From UBA1181 sp045601045 (GTDB taxonomy: Bacteria; Bacteroidota; Bacteroidia; Bacteroidales; Paludibacteraceae), in the NCBI GenBank assembly GCA_045601045.1, contig JAZRZA010000052.1, positions 1 through 33,568 on the forward strand: a stretch of DNA of 33,568 nt. The letters run 5' to 3'. The position numbers and the translations under genes were made by a program. The notes under the pieces were generated by a model. The model saw only the letters and a program-made list of their open reading frames with translations. It was not told where the DNA came from and did no database searches. This document shows, one piece after another, positions 1 to 8,423 of this stretch. How positions within the stretch are numbered: the stretch's first letter is position 1; every line of letters starts with the position of its first letter.

Positions 1-77
1 GTCTCTTGGCCTTTCAGTGCCTCTATGGCAACTTGAGCCTTAAACTCTGCTGTGAAACTTCTTCTTTTACTTTTCAT
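1..77 (-). CDS. IS3-family transposase OrfA, N-terminal fragment (partial)
   Basis: The minus strand reads MKSKRRSFTAEFKAQVAIE from an ATG at 77 and stays open to the window edge (25 codons). This is the characteristic start of IS3/IS911-type OrfA proteins, a helix-turn-helix DNA-binding subunit that is normally fused to the OrfB DDE catalytic subunit by programmed -1 frameshifting. Only the first helix region is present here, so activity cannot be judged. It was found by reading the strand directly, because it is too short for ordinary gene calling. Confidence 0.85.
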   Translation of the reverse strand, partial: MKSKRRSFTAEFKAQVAIEALKGQE

Positions 78-113
78 GACTGCTAAATTAAACTTTATTT
101 TCTTAACTTAGCA
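1..113 (-). mobile_element. IS3-family insertion sequence, left end only
   Basis: This is the terminal part of an IS3-type element whose remainder lies outside the window. It holds the start of the transposase OrfA on the minus strand, preceded by a short AT-rich leader. Read on the minus strand, the element plausibly begins with TGCTAAGTTAAG at 113, which fits the TG...CA ends of IS3 elements. The boundary is inferred from that dinucleotide and from the neighbouring reading frame, which stops two codons after entering this sequence. The other inverted repeat and the target duplication are not visible. Confidence 0.7.
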
Positions 114-536
114 ACTGGTTCGAAAAAGCGGCAGTATTATACTAAAAATGAATTGTAGATTAAATACTATATCACGATTAATATTGTCAAGGGTATAGAA
201 TTTTTGGGTTAGACCATCAAAGATTCTGAAACTGTAGTTCTCTCCAGTTTTTGATACAGAAATTTGCAACCTATTATTATCTGAAATAGGTGGTTCGAAT
301 ACTTTATCACTACAAGACACTATTTTAAACACGAAATAAAGATAAGATAGATCAGAGTCAATAACATTTTCAATCTTAATGACATTAGAATGACCTTCTC
401 TGATTTCATAGAATTTCTCTTGTTCTGTTATTTGAAGAAGAGTTTTTATGTTTGAATTCGGAATGTCAACGTATTCATTTAATGGAACATCCTCTTCATA
501 GAAAAGCCACTTTTTATTGTTTCTATCTGATTCCAT
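108..536 (-). CDS. Hypothetical protein, probably truncated at its C-terminus by the IS3 element
   Basis: I do not recognise this 142-residue protein. It has no signal peptide. It is acidic and polar over most of its length and ends in a hydrophobic stretch (FNLQFIFSIILPLF). The last codons (Arg-Thr-Ser-Cys-stop) run into the presumed IS3 terminus at 113, so the final Cys and the stop are probably supplied by the insertion and the native C-terminus is lost. A TATATTTG -7 box lies 34 bases upstream of the ATG, so the gene seems to have its own promoter. It is more AT-rich than the core genes to its right. It may be one of a group with the two small genes upstream, but nothing shows what the group does. 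Confidence 0.6.
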   Translation of the reverse strand: MESDRNNKKWLFYEEDVPLNEYVDIPNSNIKTLLQITEQEKFYEIREGHSNVIKIENVIDSDLSYLYFVFKIVSCSDKVFEPPISDNNRLQISVSKTGENYSFRIFDGLTQKFYTLDNINRDIVFNLQFIFSIILPLFRTSC

Positions 537-570
537 ATTTAATTCTGAATTTCAAGTTTATTGTGTATTG

Positions 571-578
571 CAAATATA
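571..578 (-). promoter_or_regulatory. Bacteroidetes -7 box (TATATTTG)
   Basis: The minus strand carries a perfect TAnnTTTG element ahead of the 142-residue hypothetical gene. No clear -33 TTTG is visible at the expected distance. Confidence 0.5.
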
Positions 579-736
579 CGAAAATTAAATTGAAGAATAG
601 GCGTTCATGGGAATAATCTCAACACGCCTAAAATGCATAATTCCGTACATTTTTTTTCAAGGAAATGCATCCATTGACATCTTTAGATTTGTTTTAATAT
701 TATATAATTCCTTGCGTGTTAAATCAAAAGTCTCGA

Positions 737-1003
737 CTATATATTCGCCGATTCGTAAAATTCTTTATTATTTTCCCTATAGGTATTGTTGAGTTTTTGA
801 AAAGTCTTACTGATACGTCTCTTTAAGTCTATATCTTCTTTAGATCCAACAATAACATCTATCCAGTTGAATTCATTTATAAGTGCTTCTAATTCATCTG
901 CAATGGGAAAATATTCTTCCATATTTTTATAATCAATGTTCTCCATCGATTTCTCTACTTTAGAAAATCTACGTTCAATTTCTATTCTTTTGTTTTTTCT
1001 CAT
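737..1003 (-). CDS. Small hypothetical protein
   Basis: This 88-residue charged, helix-rich protein starts MRKNKRIEIERRFSKVEK and has no signal peptide or membrane segment. I cannot assign a family. It begins 37 bases after the stop of the 1041-1319 gene on the same strand, so the two are probably co-transcribed. Its composition is AT-rich like its neighbours. It could be a small regulatory or immunity-type protein, but that is only a guess from size and context. Confidence 0.5.
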   Translation of the reverse strand: MRKNKRIEIERRFSKVEKSMENIDYKNMEEYFPIADELEALINEFNWIDVIVGSKEDIDLKRRISKTFQKLNNTYRENNKEFYESANI

Positions 1004-1040
1004 AACTATTAATGTTTTTATATAAGGCTTTTATCGGTTA

Positions 1041-1319
1041 TTAATCGTTTTGCTTAGGTGAAATTGTATTGGCCAGTGCACTCTTCCATCCAATTTTTGC
1101 CTGTTGTTTGTAATTATCTAATGCATAAGATAGATGCTTCTTTGCTTCCTCAATCTCATCTTCACTACAGCCAAGTTCTTTCATTTTCTTGATAGCATAT
1201 TTCGATGCATTCTCTTCTTCTTTAACTCTCAGTTTATTACCTAAATATCTTTTTGCGACAGTTCCAATCCCAGATTTGTTATCGTCTTTTCTGTTGTCTT
1301 CAATACAGTGAATGCTCAT
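1041..1319 (-). CDS. Small hypothetical protein, helical and charged
   Basis: This 92-residue protein starts MSIHCIEDNRKDD. Its middle is strongly helical and charged (KEEENASKYAIKKMKE, then DEIEEAKKHLSYALD). I recognise no family. A longer reading from a TTG at 1337 is unlikely, because that TTG lies inside a perfect TATATTTG promoter box at 1342-1335; the ATG at 1319 is therefore preferred and implies a very short leader. It looks like the first gene of a two-gene unit with the 88-residue gene downstream. Confidence 0.5.
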   Translation of the reverse strand: MSIHCIEDNRKDDNKSGIGTVAKRYLGNKLRVKEEENASKYAIKKMKELGCSEDEIEEAKKHLSYALDNYKQQAKIGWKSALANTISPKQND

Positions 1320-1334
1320 TTTGCTTGTCCCCCA

Positions 1335-1342
1335 CAAATATA
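1335..1342 (-). promoter_or_regulatory. Bacteroidetes -7 box (TATATTTG)
   Basis: A perfect TAnnTTTG on the minus strand, 15 bases upstream of the ATG at 1319. It overlaps the alternative TTG start and so argues against it. Confidence 0.5.
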
Positions 1343-1517
1343 ATGCTTTAATCTTTTATAATAACAATGATTACATTGAGCATTCGGTAGAAATAAACGA
1401 TAATTCTATCGGTGGTTTTGTTGATAATTATTTGACAACAGTCTGCCAAATACCGAAATTTTTTCTTACTTTTAAAAGTTGAATCATTTTATAAACTCAT
1501 CTAAATTTTTTTGAGTT

Positions 1518-3539
1518 ATGGATATGTTAAGACTGATTAAGAATGACCAATGGTTGAAACCGTACCAAGATGCCATTCTTGGCCGGTATAAGTATTATAT
1601 GAAGCGAGCTTCTGAATTGTGTGGCGCTTCACAGTCTTTGTCTGATTTCTCGTCGGGCTATTTATACTTCGGACTTCATAGAGAGGCGAAACGATGGGTG
1701 TTCCGTGAGTGGGCACCCAATGCGGAGCGCATCTTCTTGATCGGTGACTTTAACGGATGGCGTGAAGAGCCTGCCTATGAGTTGAAGAAGATGAAGAATG
1801 GTGTCTGGCAAGCCGAATTGCCGGAGGATGCCATGAAACATGGTGAACTTTACAAAATGAAGGTCTATTGGGAAGGCGGATGTGGCGAGCGCATCCCCGC
1901 ATGGGCCAACCGTGTGGTGCAAGATGAGGAGACTAAACTGTTCAGCGCGCAGGTTTGGGCACCGGAAAAACCATATAAATTTAAAGTCAAACGTTTTAAA
2001 CCGTCCGTATCCCCTTTGTTGATTTATGAGACGCATGTGGGTATGGCAGGTGAGGCGGAGCGTGTCTCCACCTATCGTGAGTTCAAGGAGAACGTTTTGC
2101 CACGCGTGGTGGCGGACGGATATAACTGTGTGCAGATCATGGCGATCCAGGAGCACCCTTATTATGGCTCATTCGGCTATCATGTATCCAGTTTCTTCGC
2201 TCCCTCTTCCCGTTTCGGTACACCGGAGGAGTTGAAGGAGTTGATCGATGCGGCCCATGAGATGGGGTTGGCAGTGATCATGGATTTGGTGCATTCCCAT
2301 GCGGTGAAGAACGTGAATGAAGGTTTGGGTTGCCTGGATGGTACCCGCTATCAATATTTCCATGACGGTCCAAAAGGCGAACATCAACAATGGGACTCTT
2401 TCTGTTTCAATTATGGTAAGAACGAGGTGATTCATTTCTTGCTTTCGAACTGTAAATATTGGTTGGAGGAGTTTAAATTCGATGGATTCCGCTTTGATGG
2501 TGTAACCTCTATGATCTATTTGGATCATGGAATGGGTAGTTCCTTCTCGAACTATTCGGACTATTATAGCCCTAACCAAGATGGTGATGCTATTTGTTAC
2601 CTTACCTTGGCTAACCAGTTGATCCATGAGGTCAATCCTCGTGCGATCACCATCGCCGAGGATGTGAGTGGAATGCCAGGTCTTGCGGCGAAGATTGCTG
2701 ATGGCGGTATGGGATTTGACTATCGTTTGGCGATGGGCGTTCCTGATTTTTGGATCAAGACCATCAAGGAGTGCCGTGATGAGGAGTGGAAACCGGGCCA
2801 TATCCTTTGGACCTTGACCAACCGTCGTAGCGATGAGAAGGTGATTAGCTATGCGGAGAGCCATGACCAGGCTTTGGTGGGAGACAAAACTTTGATGTTT
2901 AGGTTGGCGGATTCGGATATGTATTGGCACATGTCCCGTCTTTTCGACTCCTCCTATATGGTGGATCGTGCCATCGCATTGCATAAGATGATCCGTTTGA
3001 TTACCCTTTCTACCACCAATGGTGGCTATTTGAACTTCATGGGCAATGAATTCGGCCATCCGGAGTGGGTGGATTTCCCTCGAGAGGGTAATGGTTGGTC
3101 TTATAAGTATGCCAGAAGACAGTGGCACTTGGTGGATGATACCGACTTGAAATACAAGTATTTGGGTGATTTCGATAAGGCGATGATCCATCTGATGCGC
3201 GAATCCCGCAAATTCAATGAATCTAAGATTGTTGAACTTTGGGACAAATCCGATGATCAAGTATTGGCTTTCCGACGCAAGGATTTGGTATTTGTGTTTA
3301 ACTTCCATCCGTATAAATCATTCACCGATTATGGTATTTTGACGGAGAAGGGTGAGTATGAGATGGTACTCAATACCGATGATCCGGTATTTGGCGGATT
3401 CGGATTGGTCGATGGTAGCCAAACCCACTTCACGCAGTCGGAGGAGAAACCTCGTCCAGATAAAAAGGAGTGGTTGTTGCTCTATTTGCCTTCCCGTTCG
3501 GCGTGCGTTCTGCGATTGAAGGATGCGGAGGAGGATTAG
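1518..3539 (+). CDS. glgB: 1,4-alpha-glucan branching enzyme (GH13)
   Basis: This 673-residue enzyme makes alpha-1,6 branches in glycogen by cutting an alpha-1,4 chain and transferring the cut end. An N-terminal CBM48-like beta-sandwich domain (about residues 45-150, with VFREWAPNAERIFLIGDFNGW) is followed by a GH13 barrel. Conserved regions are visible: DLVHSH at 256-261, GFRFDGVTS with the nucleophile Asp327, IAEDVSG with acid/base Glu381, and YAESHDQ with Asp450. An all-beta C-terminal domain ends the protein. The close spacing and the ETHVGM motif resemble the eukaryote-like GH13_8 branching enzymes common in Bacteroidetes rather than the E. coli GlgB type; that subfamily call is from memory. 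The gene stands alone, followed by a strong terminator, with no other glycogen genes in the window. Confidence 0.95.
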   Translation: MDMLRLIKNDQWLKPYQDAILGRYKYYMKRASELCGASQSLSDFSSGYLYFGLHREAKRWVFREWAPNAERIFLIGDFNGWREEPAYELKKMKNGVWQAELPEDAMKHGELYKMKVYWEGGCGERIPAWANRVVQDEETKLFSAQVWAPEKPYKFKVKRFKPSVSPLLIYETHVGMAGEAERVSTYREFKENVLPRVVADGYNCVQIMAIQEHPYYGSFGYHVSSFFAPSSRFGTPEELKELIDAAHEMGLAVIMDLVHSHAVKNVNEGLGCLDGTRYQYFHDGPKGEHQQWDSFCFNYGKNEVIHFLLSNCKYWLEEFKFDGFRFDGVTSMIYLDHGMGSSFSNYSDYYSPNQDGDAICYLTLANQLIHEVNPRAITIAEDVSGMPGLAAKIADGGMGFDYRLAMGVPDFWIKTIKECRDEEWKPGHILWTLTNRRSDEKVISYAESHDQALVGDKTLMFRLADSDMYWHMSRLFDSSYMVDRAIALHKMIRLITLSTTNGGYLNFMGNEFGHPEWVDFPREGNGWSYKYARRQWHLVDDTDLKYKYLGDFDKAMIHLMRESRKFNESKIVELWDKSDDQVLAFRRKDLVFVFNFHPYKSFTDYGILTEKGEYEMVLNTDDPVFGGFGLVDGSQTHFTQSEEKPRPDKKEWLLLYLPSRSACVLRLKDAEED

Positions 3540-3575
3540 TGATGGGTTGAAAAAAATAGATTCTTTATATGCGGA

Positions 3576-3603
3576 GGATGGCTTAACGGCCATCCTTTTT
3601 TTT
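3576..3603 (+). terminator. Intrinsic terminator after glgB
   Basis: A perfect 7-bp stem GGATGGC/GCCATCC with a 6-base loop is followed by eight T residues, 36 bases after the glgB stop. Confidence 0.9.
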
Positions 3604-3665
3604 GCCTGTTTGGGCTAGGAGAGAAGTATTATTGAAAAAAATTAGTTCTGAATGATATTGTTTAG

Positions 3666-3673
3666 TAACTTTG
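3666..3673 (+). promoter_or_regulatory. Bacteroidetes -7 box (TAACTTTG) for the lipoprotein hydrolase
   Basis: A perfect TAnnTTTG lies 27 bases before the ATG at 3701. It overlaps an in-frame TTG at 3671, which excludes that TTG as a start. Confidence 0.6.
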
Positions 3674-3700
3674 TGCAATTATTCAACAATAATAAATGAT

Positions 3701-5023
3701 ATGAAAAAAAGACTTTTCGTCGTTTTGACGGCCATCCTTGCAGGATTCGCTTCCTGTACGGATCAAGAAGCATTGGAATCACAGGAAATGAGTCAGCGTA
3801 TTGAACCTTCTTTCGTTGTGCTTGATGAACAAGAGGTTACGGAACAGGAACTCTACGACATGACTGTCGGTGATATGAAGAAAAGCGTTGACGCGAACAT
3901 TTTCGATGGGGTGGATAACGCTTATAAGGAGGTGAACAACACGTCGGTTAGCGAACAAGGTACTACAACAAGAGCGCTTGCTCCTCTTTTGTACAAAGTG
4001 GTTCGTATCGAATACAAGACACTTGATCAGAATATGGAACCTGTAAATGCATCCGCTTTGATCGTACATCCTCTTCTTCGTAAGATGGATAAGGTGATGT
4101 TGATCAACCACGGTACGCAAATCGGTTTTGCGATGATTCCGACTAAGTATACTTCAGTGGAGGCTATTATGGCTGCGACAGGAGCACTTTGCATTCTCCC
4201 TGATTACATCGGACTAGGTTCCACATCCAACCACCCTGACTTGTATCTAAACCATGAGGTGCACGGACGTACCAGCGTGGATGCTCTTTTGGCTCTTTTG
4301 GAGTATGCTAAAGCAAAAAAGCTTGCTCTTGACAAGTCCTACAAATCATACATTGTGGGTTATTCACAAGGTGGTTCTGTCTCTTTGGCCTCACTTCGCA
4401 GAGTACAGCAATTGGATGCGGCTACCCAAGCGAGAATCAATCTTGACAAGGTCTATTGCGGTGATGGACCATACGATCTTCGCCGTACCTTCGAGACCTA
4501 TATGGAAGAGTATAAGCAAGGAAAGAAGATGGGTCTTGGCGCGGTGATTCCACTTGTGATCAACAGCATGTTCAATAGTTATCCTTCTGAGGTGGCTGAT
4601 ATGAAATACGAGGATTTCTTTACCAATTGGGCGCTTTCGACAGGAGTGCCTCAAGCCATTAAGAACAATTCGGAGAATGTGATCGATATGATGTTGAAGT
4701 TCAACGGAAAGTCTTTGGGAGATATCCTTAACATGGCGTATCTTGAGAAGAATCCAGATCATTTGGCGAAACTTCTTGAGTTGATGGATCGTCAAAATCT
4801 ATGTCATGGATGGCAACCTCAATATAAGTTGAAACTTCTTCATGGAAATCCTGATGGTGTGGTTCCTTTCTCCAATTTCGAGGAGGCTGTAGAGGGGTTG
4901 AACAACAATTATTTGGAAACAAAGGTGATTAGCAATAAATCCATATTGCTTTCCGAACCACTTCTTCAACATATCAATGGTATGGTGGTGATGTTAGAGG
5001 AGATTCTTTCCGGAAAGTTCTAA
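3701..5023 (+). CDS. Exported lipoprotein alpha/beta hydrolase
   Basis: This 440-residue protein starts MKKRLFVVLTAILAGFASC, a lipoprotein signal with the lipidated Cys at 19. The mature part has an alpha/beta-hydrolase fold: nucleophile elbow GYSQGG with Ser222, likely acid Asp385 (GNPDGVVPF) and His424 (LLQHINGM). The layout resembles secreted lipase/esterase or prolyl-oligopeptidase-like hydrolases of Bacteroidetes; the substrate is not evident. No oxyanion or lid feature lets me choose between lipase, esterase and peptidase. The ATG at 3701 is chosen over the TTG at 3671 because the latter is inside the promoter box and would bury the signal peptide. It is monocistronic, with a terminator on each side. 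Confidence 0.85.
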   Translation: MKKRLFVVLTAILAGFASCTDQEALESQEMSQRIEPSFVVLDEQEVTEQELYDMTVGDMKKSVDANIFDGVDNAYKEVNNTSVSEQGTTTRALAPLLYKVVRIEYKTLDQNMEPVNASALIVHPLLRKMDKVMLINHGTQIGFAMIPTKYTSVEAIMAATGALCILPDYIGLGSTSNHPDLYLNHEVHGRTSVDALLALLEYAKAKKLALDKSYKSYIVGYSQGGSVSLASLRRVQQLDAATQARINLDKVYCGDGPYDLRRTFETYMEEYKQGKKMGLGAVIPLVINSMFNSYPSEVADMKYEDFFTNWALSTGVPQAIKNNSENVIDMMLKFNGKSLGDILNMAYLEKNPDHLAKLLELMDRQNLCHGWQPQYKLKLLHGNPDGVVPFSNFEEAVEGLNNNYLETKVISNKSILLSEPLLQHINGMVVMLEEILSGKF

Positions 5024-5044
5024 ATAAGTTAATTCCCCATAAGG

Positions 5045-5083
5045 GTGCGGCGGACATACAATGTTCGTCGCACTCTTTTTTTT
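5045..5083 (+). terminator. Intrinsic terminator after the lipoprotein hydrolase
   Basis: A 12-bp stem (GTGCGGCGGACA pairing with TGTTCGTCGCAC through two G-U pairs) and a 5-base loop are followed by TC and eight T residues. Confidence 0.88.
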
Positions 5084-5178
5084 GAACTGTATTTCCCAAA
5101 GTATGTCAATTGCGCATTTCAAAACTTTTCTGTAATTTGGCACTTGTTATCGTTGGTATAAAATCTAATCCTAAATAG

Positions 5179-6561
5179 ATGAAACGTAGATTGTTTTTAA
5201 TATTTTCCATGATGACTTTGTTGTTCGCGAACGGGTTCGCGGCAAAACGTTATCATGAGATCAAGATCTTCGAGGAGATAGGTAGCACCTCTTGGATCCA
5301 TTTGAAGAATGGTGTGGAAGAGGCTCGCTCCATGAAGGTGGATGGCATTTTTTTGCATTTGAACACCTATGGTGGATTGGTGAATTATGCGGACTCTATG
5401 CGTACGTTGATCATCAATTGCGAGATTCCCGTTTATGTATTTGTAGACAATAACGCAGCCTCCGCCGGGGCCTTGATATCAATTGCTTGCGATAGCATTT
5501 ATATGCGTGAAGGCGCTAATATCGGCGCTGCGACTGTGGTCAACGACAATGGCGAGAAGATGCCGGATAAGTACCAATCCTATATGCGTTCCACCATCCG
5601 TTCCACGGCGGAGAGTCATGGAAAAATCAAGATGGTGGTGAATGGTGACACGGTGGAGAAGTGGCGCAGAGATCCTTTGATCGCGGAGGCGATGGTGGAT
5701 GAGCACGTGGTGGTTCCCGGTGTGGTGGACTCCACGAAAATCCTGACATTTACCGCTAATGAAGCGATGGAACATGGCTATTGTGAGGGGAAATACAATT
5801 CTATCCCTGAAATCATCGTTGAGGCTTTGCAACAAGATGATTATGAGTTGACCAGCTACAAGTCCACCTTCTTTGATACCTTGTTGGGCTTTTTGACCAA
5901 TCCGATGCTGCAAGGCGTCTTGATTATGATTGTCATCGGAGGTATATACTTTGAGATGCAGACACCGGGTATCGGATTCGCGCTCTTGGCTTCCGTGGTG
6001 GCGGGTTTGCTATACTTCGCTCCGCTCTACATCGAAGGCATGGCGGATGTGTGGGAGGCGCTTCTCTTTATTTTGGGAGTGGTGCTGCTGCTCTTGGAGA
6101 TTTTTGTCATACCTGGCTTTGGTGTGGCGGGTATCTTAGGCATCCTCTTTATTGTCGCGGGACTGACATTGAGCCTTTTGCCTAATAATTGGTTTGATTT
6201 CAGGGGTGTTTCCGGCCATTCGGTGACAGTGGCCTTGGCAACGGTATTCTGCTCCATGATCGGTTCCGTCGCGCTGGTTGCCTATTTGGCGTCAAAAATC
6301 GGTACGGACGGTATGTTTCGAAATTTGGCATTGACCAAATCGCAGGATTTGGAAGATGGATATGTGAGCAATAATGTCTCTTTGAACACGTTGGCGGGCA
6401 AAGAGGGTATTGCAGAAACTGATCTTAGACCCGCTGGTAAAGTGGTGGTGGAAGGAGAGGTTTATGACGCGGTGGCGGAGAGTGGTTTCGTCGAGAAGGG
6501 GGCGGCTGTGATTGTCCGTAAGTACGAGATGGGCCAAATGTATGTTAAAACGAAGAAATAA
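5179..6561 (+). CDS. NfeD-family membrane serine protease (ClpP-class)
   Basis: This 460-residue protein has a signal peptide (about residues 1-22), a ClpP/SppA-like protease domain (about 25-225), four to five membrane segments (about 240-370) and a C-terminal NfeD OB-fold domain (about 405-457, GKVVVEGEVYDAVAESG). The catalytic pair of the long NfeD proteases is visible: Ser95 in NNAASAGA and a likely Lys131 in MPDKYQSYM. Known long NfeD homologues cleave membrane proteins such as stomatin and are usually encoded beside stomatin or flotillin genes. Here the downstream partner is an M16 peptidase (its ATG shares one base with this stop, TAATG), while a flotillin gene lies about 13 kb away. 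No clean -7 box is visible upstream. Confidence 0.9.
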   Translation: MKRRLFLIFSMMTLLFANGFAAKRYHEIKIFEEIGSTSWIHLKNGVEEARSMKVDGIFLHLNTYGGLVNYADSMRTLIINCEIPVYVFVDNNAASAGALISIACDSIYMREGANIGAATVVNDNGEKMPDKYQSYMRSTIRSTAESHGKIKMVVNGDTVEKWRRDPLIAEAMVDEHVVVPGVVDSTKILTFTANEAMEHGYCEGKYNSIPEIIVEALQQDDYELTSYKSTFFDTLLGFLTNPMLQGVLIMIVIGGIYFEMQTPGIGFALLASVVAGLLYFAPLYIEGMADVWEALLFILGVVLLLLEIFVIPGFGVAGILGILFIVAGLTLSLLPNNWFDFRGVSGHSVTVALATVFCSMIGSVALVAYLASKIGTDGMFRNLALTKSQDLEDGYVSNNVSLNTLAGKEGIAETDLRPAGKVVVEGEVYDAVAESGFVEKGAAVIVRKYEMGQMYVKTKK

Positions 6562-7799
6562 TGGCTATAAATAAGTTTGTTTTGGAGAATGGATTGCGTG
6601 TCGTCCATCAAGAGGATACGACCTCTCCCATGGTGGTGATTAACACTTTGTACGATGTGGGTTCCAAGGATGAGGATCCGGACCATACGGGTTTCGCGCA
6701 TCTCTTTGAACATTTGATGTTCGGCGGTTCTGTCAATATTCCTGATTATGACGAACCGATTCAGAATGCGGGAGGGGAGGATAACGCATGGACCTGCTGC
6801 GACTTCACCAATTATTATGTGATGATTCCCGCTTCCAATGTGGAGGTAGGTTTCTGGTTGGAGTCGGACCGTATGTTAAGTCTTGATTTTAGCCAAAAGA
6901 GTCTGGATGTGCAGCGCAATGTGGTGTGTGAGGAGTTCAAACAACGCAACTTGAATCAGCCCTATGGCGATGTCTCCCACTTGGTCCGCGGCATGACTTT
7001 CAAACGACATCCATACGCATGGCCAACCATCGGCAAGGAGTTGTCCCATATTGAAAACGCGACCTTGGATGATGTGAAGAATTTCTTCTTCTCCCATTAT
7101 GCGCCTAACAATGCGATTCTTTCGATCGCGGGTAATATCTCTTTTGAAGAGACCAAACGATTGGTGGAGAAGTGGTATGGCGATATCCCTCGTAGAGAGA
7201 TTCATCAAAGAAATCTTCCCGCAGAACCCCAACAGACGGAACCTCGTCGATTGGAGGTGGAAAGGAAGGTGCCCGCTAATATGATTTATAAGGTTTACCA
7301 TACCTGCGGTCGTATGGAGACGGATTATTTTGTTTCAGATATCATTTCCGATATTCTATCCAATGGAAAATCCTCTAGGTTGTACCAGAAATTGGTGATG
7401 GATCGTCCCCTTTTCACGGAGGTGAGCGCCTATATCTCAGGAGATATCGAGACGGGACTCTTCTATGTGGTGGGACTATTGGCAGAGGGAACTACCTTTG
7501 AGGAGGCGGAAAAAGCGTTGAATGTTGAGTTGAAGGCGTTGTGTGATGATTTGGTGCCTGCCGCCGAGATGGATAAGTGGAAGAATAAATACGAGTCCAC
7601 ACAGGTGATGGAAAATATGACGCTTTTGAAACGCGCGAACAATATGGCCTACTATGAGCTATTGGGCGATGCCGATTTGATGTATAGAGAGGTGGAGAAT
7701 TATCGCAAGGTGACTTCCGAGGATGTGCAACGCTATGCGAAAAAGGTATTTGTGGAGGAGAATTGCTCCACATTGATTTATCGGGCCAAGGGAAATTAA
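6561..7799 (+). CDS. M16-family zinc metallopeptidase
   Basis: This 412-residue insulinase/pitrilysin-type peptidase carries the inverted zinc motif HLFEH at residues 47-51 (His47, Glu50, His51), with the third ligand likely Glu124 or Glu125 in VVCEEFKQ. The size fits the short M16B type with an N-terminal catalytic domain and a C-terminal M16_C domain, related to mitochondrial processing peptidase. There is no signal peptide, so it is probably cytoplasmic. Its start overlaps the NfeD stop by one base, implying translational coupling, and NfeD plus M16 may act together on membrane-protein fragments; that link is inference. Confidence 0.92.
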   Translation: MAINKFVLENGLRVVHQEDTTSPMVVINTLYDVGSKDEDPDHTGFAHLFEHLMFGGSVNIPDYDEPIQNAGGEDNAWTCCDFTNYYVMIPASNVEVGFWLESDRMLSLDFSQKSLDVQRNVVCEEFKQRNLNQPYGDVSHLVRGMTFKRHPYAWPTIGKELSHIENATLDDVKNFFFSHYAPNNAILSIAGNISFEETKRLVEKWYGDIPRREIHQRNLPAEPQQTEPRRLEVERKVPANMIYKVYHTCGRMETDYFVSDIISDILSNGKSSRLYQKLVMDRPLFTEVSAYISGDIETGLFYVVGLLAEGTTFEEAEKALNVELKALCDDLVPAAEMDKWKNKYESTQVMENMTLLKRANNMAYYELLGDADLMYREVENYRKVTSEDVQRYAKKVFVEENCSTLIYRAKGN

Positions 7800-7847
7800 G
7801 CGGAATATCGTCTGTCGTTTTGTCGCTATTTTGTAGGATATTTATAG

Positions 7848-7883
7848 AAAAAAAGATCCACTGCCTGGTTGACAGTGGATCTT
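7848..7883 (-). terminator. Intrinsic terminator between convergent genes
   Basis: A perfect 11-bp stem (AAGATCCACTG/CAGTGGATCTT, loop of 9) is followed on the minus strand by a run of T residues just after the 7891 stop. It also lies downstream of the M16 gene and may work weakly in the plus direction, where the T-tract is poor. Confidence 0.85.
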
Positions 7884-7890
7884 GAAACAT

Positions 7891-8418
7891 TTAGTTTTTG
7901 AAACTCTTTTGTTCTTTCTCCTTGAGTTTGCCCTTTTTGTATAATTTCAGCAACTTCTCCATCTCTTTGTCGCTACCCAAGACATGCTTGTTTTTCTCGT
8001 AGTAGTTCAACATTTCTGTGAGGGCGAAGTAGTGCATATCGAATGTGTGTTGGCCCTCCTTTTTTTCGTCGAAATAGATGACACAGCCTGAAAAATAGGC
8101 GAAGCTGAGTTGGAGACGGATGTCCTTGTCCGCGCACTTGGCGTAGGGAGATCTGGATTCGTCAATGAAGAGAAAGATCTCGTCCGACGCTTCTACCCAC
8201 GAGAAGAGGTAAAGGGCTGCGTTGCGGGCGTAGAGGATATCGTCTGGAAGATCTGCGGACAAAAAGAATCTAGCGGTCTTGATGGCGATTTCATTGTCCT
8301 TACGACACTCATCGGCAGTTTCGTACTTACTGATTGTGGGAATTTCAAAATCTGGTTTCGCGTAGCCCACTAATGAAGCGAAGGCCATTGCGAGGGTGAA
8401 AATCATTTTTTTCTTCAT
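7891..8418 (-). CDS. Small exported hypothetical protein
   Basis: This 175-residue protein starts MKKKMIFTLAMAFASLVGYA, a clear Sec signal peptide probably cleaved after Ala20 (A-K-P). The mature part is helical with aromatic residues and ends in a lysine-rich tail (about residues 150-175). I recognise no family. It starts 5 bases after the stop of the exported TPR gene and is the last gene of the four-gene minus-strand operon, before a strong terminator. Export and position suggest an envelope partner of the TPR protein. Confidence 0.8.
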   Translation of the reverse strand: MKKKMIFTLAMAFASLVGYAKPDFEIPTISKYETADECRKDNEIAIKTARFFLSADLPDDILYARNAALYLFSWVEASDEIFLFIDESRSPYAKCADKDIRLQLSFAYFSGCVIYFDEKKEGQHTFDMHYFALTEMLNYYEKNKHVLGSDKEMEKLLKLYKKGKLKEKEQKSFKN

Positions 8419-8423
8419 AACTA

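Noticed and set aside
607..792. Plus-strand open frame of 61 codons between two small minus-strand genes
   Set aside because: It overlaps the 737-1003 gene, has no promoter box or recognisable protein features, and looks like chance in AT-rich DNA.
1335..1337. TTG start giving a longer version of the small gene at 1041
   Set aside because: It lies inside a perfect -7 box; the ATG at 1319 is better placed.
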